Part shown: piece after piece, positions 60,164 through 64,000 of the stretch | Position numbering within the stretch: position 1 is the first letter of the stretch | Layout of the letters: each line of letters begins with the position of its first letter | Source: Arenicola marina | Taxonomy: Eukaryota > Annelida > Polychaeta > Arenicolidae | Direction: 5' to 3' | DNA length: 64,000 nucleotides | Assembly: GCA_964019135.1 (NCBI GenBank) | Contig: OZ025255.1 | Span: 3,534,001-3,598,000, forward strand | Made by a program: the position numbers and the translations under genes | The notes under the pieces: generated by a model | What the model was told of the DNA's origin: nothing | The model's input: only the letters and a program-made list of their open reading frames with translations | Databases searched by the model: none

Positions 60164-60225
60164 CTGAAAGATCGCGTAGTCGTAAACATGGTAACCGGGC
60201 TACTACCACGTTGGCGCTCTGGGCT

Positions 60226-63200
60226 TACTGTCAGTACGATGTATATAATAACATGTACTGTCAGTACGATGTATATAATAACATGTACTGTCAGTACGAT
60301 GTATATAATAACATGCACTGTCAGTACGATGTGTCTGTATAATAACATGTACTGTCAGTACGATGTGTCTGTATAATAACATGTACTGTCAGTACGATGT
60401 GTCTGTATAATAACATGTACTGTCAGTACGATGTGTCTGTATAATAACATGTACTGTCAGTACGATGTATATAATAACATGCACTGTCAGTACGATGTGT
60501 CTGTATAATAACATGTACTGTCAGTACGATGTGTCTGTATAATAACATGTACTGTCAGTACGATGTGTCTGTATAATAACATGTACTGTCAGTACGATGT
60601 GTCTGTATAATAACATGTACTGTCAGTACGATGTGTCTGTATAATAACATGTACTGTCAGTACGATGTATATAATAACATGTACTGTCAGCACGATGTAT
60701 ATAATAACATGTACTGTCGGTACGATGTGTCTGTATAATAACATGTACTGTCAGTACGATGTGTCCGTATAATAACATGTACTGTCAGTACGATGTGTCT
60801 GTATAATAACATGTACTGTCAGTACGATGTGTCTGTATAATAACATGTACTGTCAGTACGATGTGTCTGTATAATAACATGTACTGTCAGTACGATGTAT
60901 ATAATAACATGTACTGTCAGCACGATGTATATAATAACATGTACTGTCGGTACGATGTGTCTGTATAATAACATGTACTGTCAGTACGATGTGTCTGTAT
61001 AATAACATGTACTGTCAGTACGATGTATATAATAACATGTACTGTCAGCACGATGTATATAATAACATGTACTGTCGGTACGATGTGTCTGTATAATAAC
61101 ATGTACTGTCAGCACGATGTATATAATAACATGTACTGTCGGTACGATGTGTCTGTATAATAACATGTACTGTCATTACGATGTATATAATAACATGCAC
61201 TGTCAGTACGATGTATATAATAACATGTACTGTCAGTACGATGTGTCTGTATAATAACATGTACTGTCAGTACGATGTGTCTGTATAATAACATGTACTG
61301 TCGGTACGATGTGTCTGTATAATAACATGTACTGTCAGTACGATGTGTCTGTATAATAACATGTACTGTCAGTACGATGTATATAATAACATGTACTGTC
61401 AGTACGATGTATATAATAACATGCACTGTCAGCACGATGTATATAATAACATGTACTGTCAGTACGATGTGTCTGTATAATAACATGTACTGTCAGTACG
61501 ATGTGTCTGTATAATAACATGTACTGTCAGTACGATGTATATAATAACATGCACTGTCAGTACGATGTATATAATAACATGCACTGTCAGTACGATGTAT
61601 ATAATAACATGTACTGTCAGTACAATGTGTCTGTATAATAACATGTACTGTCAGTACGATGTGTCTGTATAATAACATGTACTGTCAGTACGATGTGTCT
61701 GTATAATAACATGTACTGTCAGTACGATGTATATAATAACATGTACTGTCAGTACGATGTATATAATAACATGTACTGTCAGTACAATGTGTCTGTATGA
61801 TAACATGTACTGTCAGTAGGATGTGTCTGTATAATAACATGCACTGTCAGTACGATGTATATAATAACATGCACTGTCAGTACGATGTATATAATAACAT
61901 GTACTGTCAGTACAATGTGTCTGTATAATAACATGCACTGTCAGTACGATGTATATAATAACATGCACTGTCAGTACGATGTATATAATAACATGTACTG
62001 TCAGTACGATGTATATAATAACATGTACTGTCAGTACGATGTATATAATAACATGTACTGTCAGTACGATGTATATAATAACATGTACTGTCAGTACGCT
62101 GTATACAATAACATGTACTGTCAGTACGATGTATATAATAACATGTACTGTCGGTACGATGTGTCCGTATAATAACATGTACTGTCAGTACGATGTATAT
62201 GATAACATGTACTGTCAGTATGAGTCTGTATATAATAACATGTACTGTCGGTACGATGTGTCTGTATAATAATATGTACTGTCGGTACGATGTATATAAT
62301 AACATGTACTGTCAGTACGATGTATATAATAACATGTACTGTCGGTACGATGTATATAATAACATGTACTGTCAGTACGATGTATATAATAACATGTACT
62401 GTCAGTACGATGTGTCTGTATAATAACATGTACTGTCAGTACGATGTGTCTGTATAATAACATGTACTGTCAGTACGATGTATATAATAACATGTACTGT
62501 CAGTACGATGTGTCTGTATAATAACATGTACTGTCGGTACGATGTATATAATAACATGTACTGTCAGTACGATGTATATAATAACATGTACTGTCAGTAC
62601 GATGTGTCTGTATATAATAACATGTACTGTCAGTACGATGTATATAATAACAATGACTGTCAGTACGATGTATATAATAACATGTACTGTCGGTACGATG
62701 TGTCTGTATAATAACATGCACTGTCAGTACGATGTATATAATAACATGTACTGTCAGTACGATGTATATAATAACATGTACTGTCAGTACGATGTATATA
62801 ATAACATGTACTGTCGGTACGATGTGTCTGTATAATAACATGTACTGTCGGTACGATGTATATAATAACATGTACTGTCAGTACGATGTGTCTGTATATA
62901 ATAACATGTACTGTCAGTACGATGTATATAATAACAATGACTGTCAGTACGATGTATATAATAACATGTACTGTCGGTACGATGTGTCTGTATAATAACA
63001 TGCACTGTCAGTACGATGTATATAATAACATGTACTGTCAGTACGATGTATATAATAACATGTACTGTCAGTACGATGTATATAATAACATGTACTGTCG
63101 GTACGATGTGTCTGTATAATAACATGTACTGTCGGTACGATGTGTCTGTATATAATAACATGCACTGTCAGTACGATGTATATAATAACGTGTACTGTCA

Positions 63201-64000
63201 GTACGATGTATATAATAACATGTACTGTCAGTACGATGTATATAATAACATGTACTGTCAGTACGATGTGTCTGTATAATAACATGTACTGTCAGTACGA
63301 TGTGTCTGTATAATAACATGTACTGTCAGTACGATGTGTCTGTATAATAACATGTACTGTCAGTACGATGTATATAATAACATGTACTGTCAGTACGATG
63401 TGTCTGTATAATAACATGTACTGTCGGTACGATGTATATAATAACATGTACTGTCAGTACGATGTATATAATAACATGTACTGTCAGTACGATGTGTCTG
63501 TATATAATAACATGTACTGTCAGTACGATGTATATAATAACAATGACTGTCAGTACGATGTATATAATAACATGTACTGTCGGTACGATGTGTCTGTATA
63601 ATAACATGCACTGTCAGTACGATGTATATAATAACATGTACTGTCAGTACGATGTATATAATAACATGCACTGTCAGGACGATGTATATAATAACATGCA
63701 CTGTCAGTACGATGTATATAATAACATGTACTGTCAGTACGATGTATATAATAACATTTACTGTCAGTACGATGTATATAATAACATGTACTGTCGGTAC
63801 GATGTGTCTGTATAATAACATGTACTGTCGGTACGATGTGTCTGTATATAATAACATGCACTGTCAGTACGATGTATATAATAACATGTACTGTCAGTAC
63901 GATGTATATAATAACATGTACTGTCGGTACGATGTGTCTGTATAATAACATGTACTGTCAGTACGATGTGTCTGTATAATAACATGTACTGTCGGTACGA
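60226..64000. repeat. 30/34-bp array of GTACTGTCAGTAC hairpins, runs off the right edge
   Basis: About 115 units, each with GTACTGTCAGTAC (a perfect inverted repeat around one T) followed by gatgtatataataacat (30-bp unit) or gatgtgtctgtataataaca (34-bp); a few are 38 bp (gtctgtatataata). The order of unit types is irregular at left and more 30-bp rich at right. An ~890-bp block recurs (62478-62711 equals 63368-63601 by translated pattern). It starts about 60 bases upstream of the w1 acceptor. All frames here are artefacts. Confidence 0.95.

Noticed and set aside
60161-60163. ATG at the start of w1 as translation start
   Set aside because: It directly follows a good acceptor (ctttcag) and aligns with an internal Met of human UNC79.

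Overview
The window is an internal stretch of one animal gene on the minus strand, the invertebrate homologue of UNC79, the large scaffold subunit of the NALCN sodium-leak channel complex. I call 28 coding exons, numbered w1 to w28 in transcription order from right (60163) to left (512). They total about 4.8 kb, so roughly 92% of the window is intron. Reading phase is continuous across every junction I could check, from w1 to w9 and from w11 to w28. Many exon peptides line up with human UNC79 as I remember it, for example KLLCLHGECL in w13, SLAHAFC in w15, SWEFYLNRFDTL in w16, RHLHVLLGYNQ in w21 and TLLVILYK in w23. Both ends of the gene lie outside the window, and one 200-base run of N cuts exon w10. 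I see no other gene, rRNA, intact tRNA, CRISPR array or virus-like element.

The organism is a metazoan with GC-rich exons, canonical GT-AG introns, tRNA-derived SINEs and extreme minisatellite expansion. A non-vertebrate, perhaps a marine lophotrochozoan, is a guess I cannot verify from the sequence.

Almost every intron longer than about 170 bp is filled with tandem arrays of 19 to 100 bp units. The arrays are anchored on the exon-intron junctions. In at least eight introns the repeat unit copies the end of the upstream exon together with its GT splice donor (w2, w3, w6, w13, w15, w17, w18, w26). In at least seven the unit copies the splice acceptor plus the first 4 to 22 bases of the downstream exon (w8, w14, w16, w17, w24, w25, w27). 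The real exon edge is simply the outermost unit of the array. Introns therefore carry tens to hundreds of extra splice-site copies. The short introns of 100, 155 and 168 bp carry no array. This junction-seeded growth is the main unexplained system in the window.

Layout from left to right: exons w28 and w27; a 9 kb intron made of a 54-bp acceptor array and a ~25-bp donor array; the long Ser/Pro-rich exons w26 and w25; w24 and w23 with 61-bp, 34-bp and CRE-containing arrays; a 6.4 kb 53-bp array; w22 to w19 around a 4.4 kb 59-bp array; w18 with a 35-bp donor array; a 7 kb intron with four different arrays; w17 to w14; a 42-bp array, w13, then 37-bp and 28-bp arrays; w12 and w11; the assembly gap; w10 to w1 with many small arrays; and finally a hairpin-forming 30/34-bp array that runs off the right edge.
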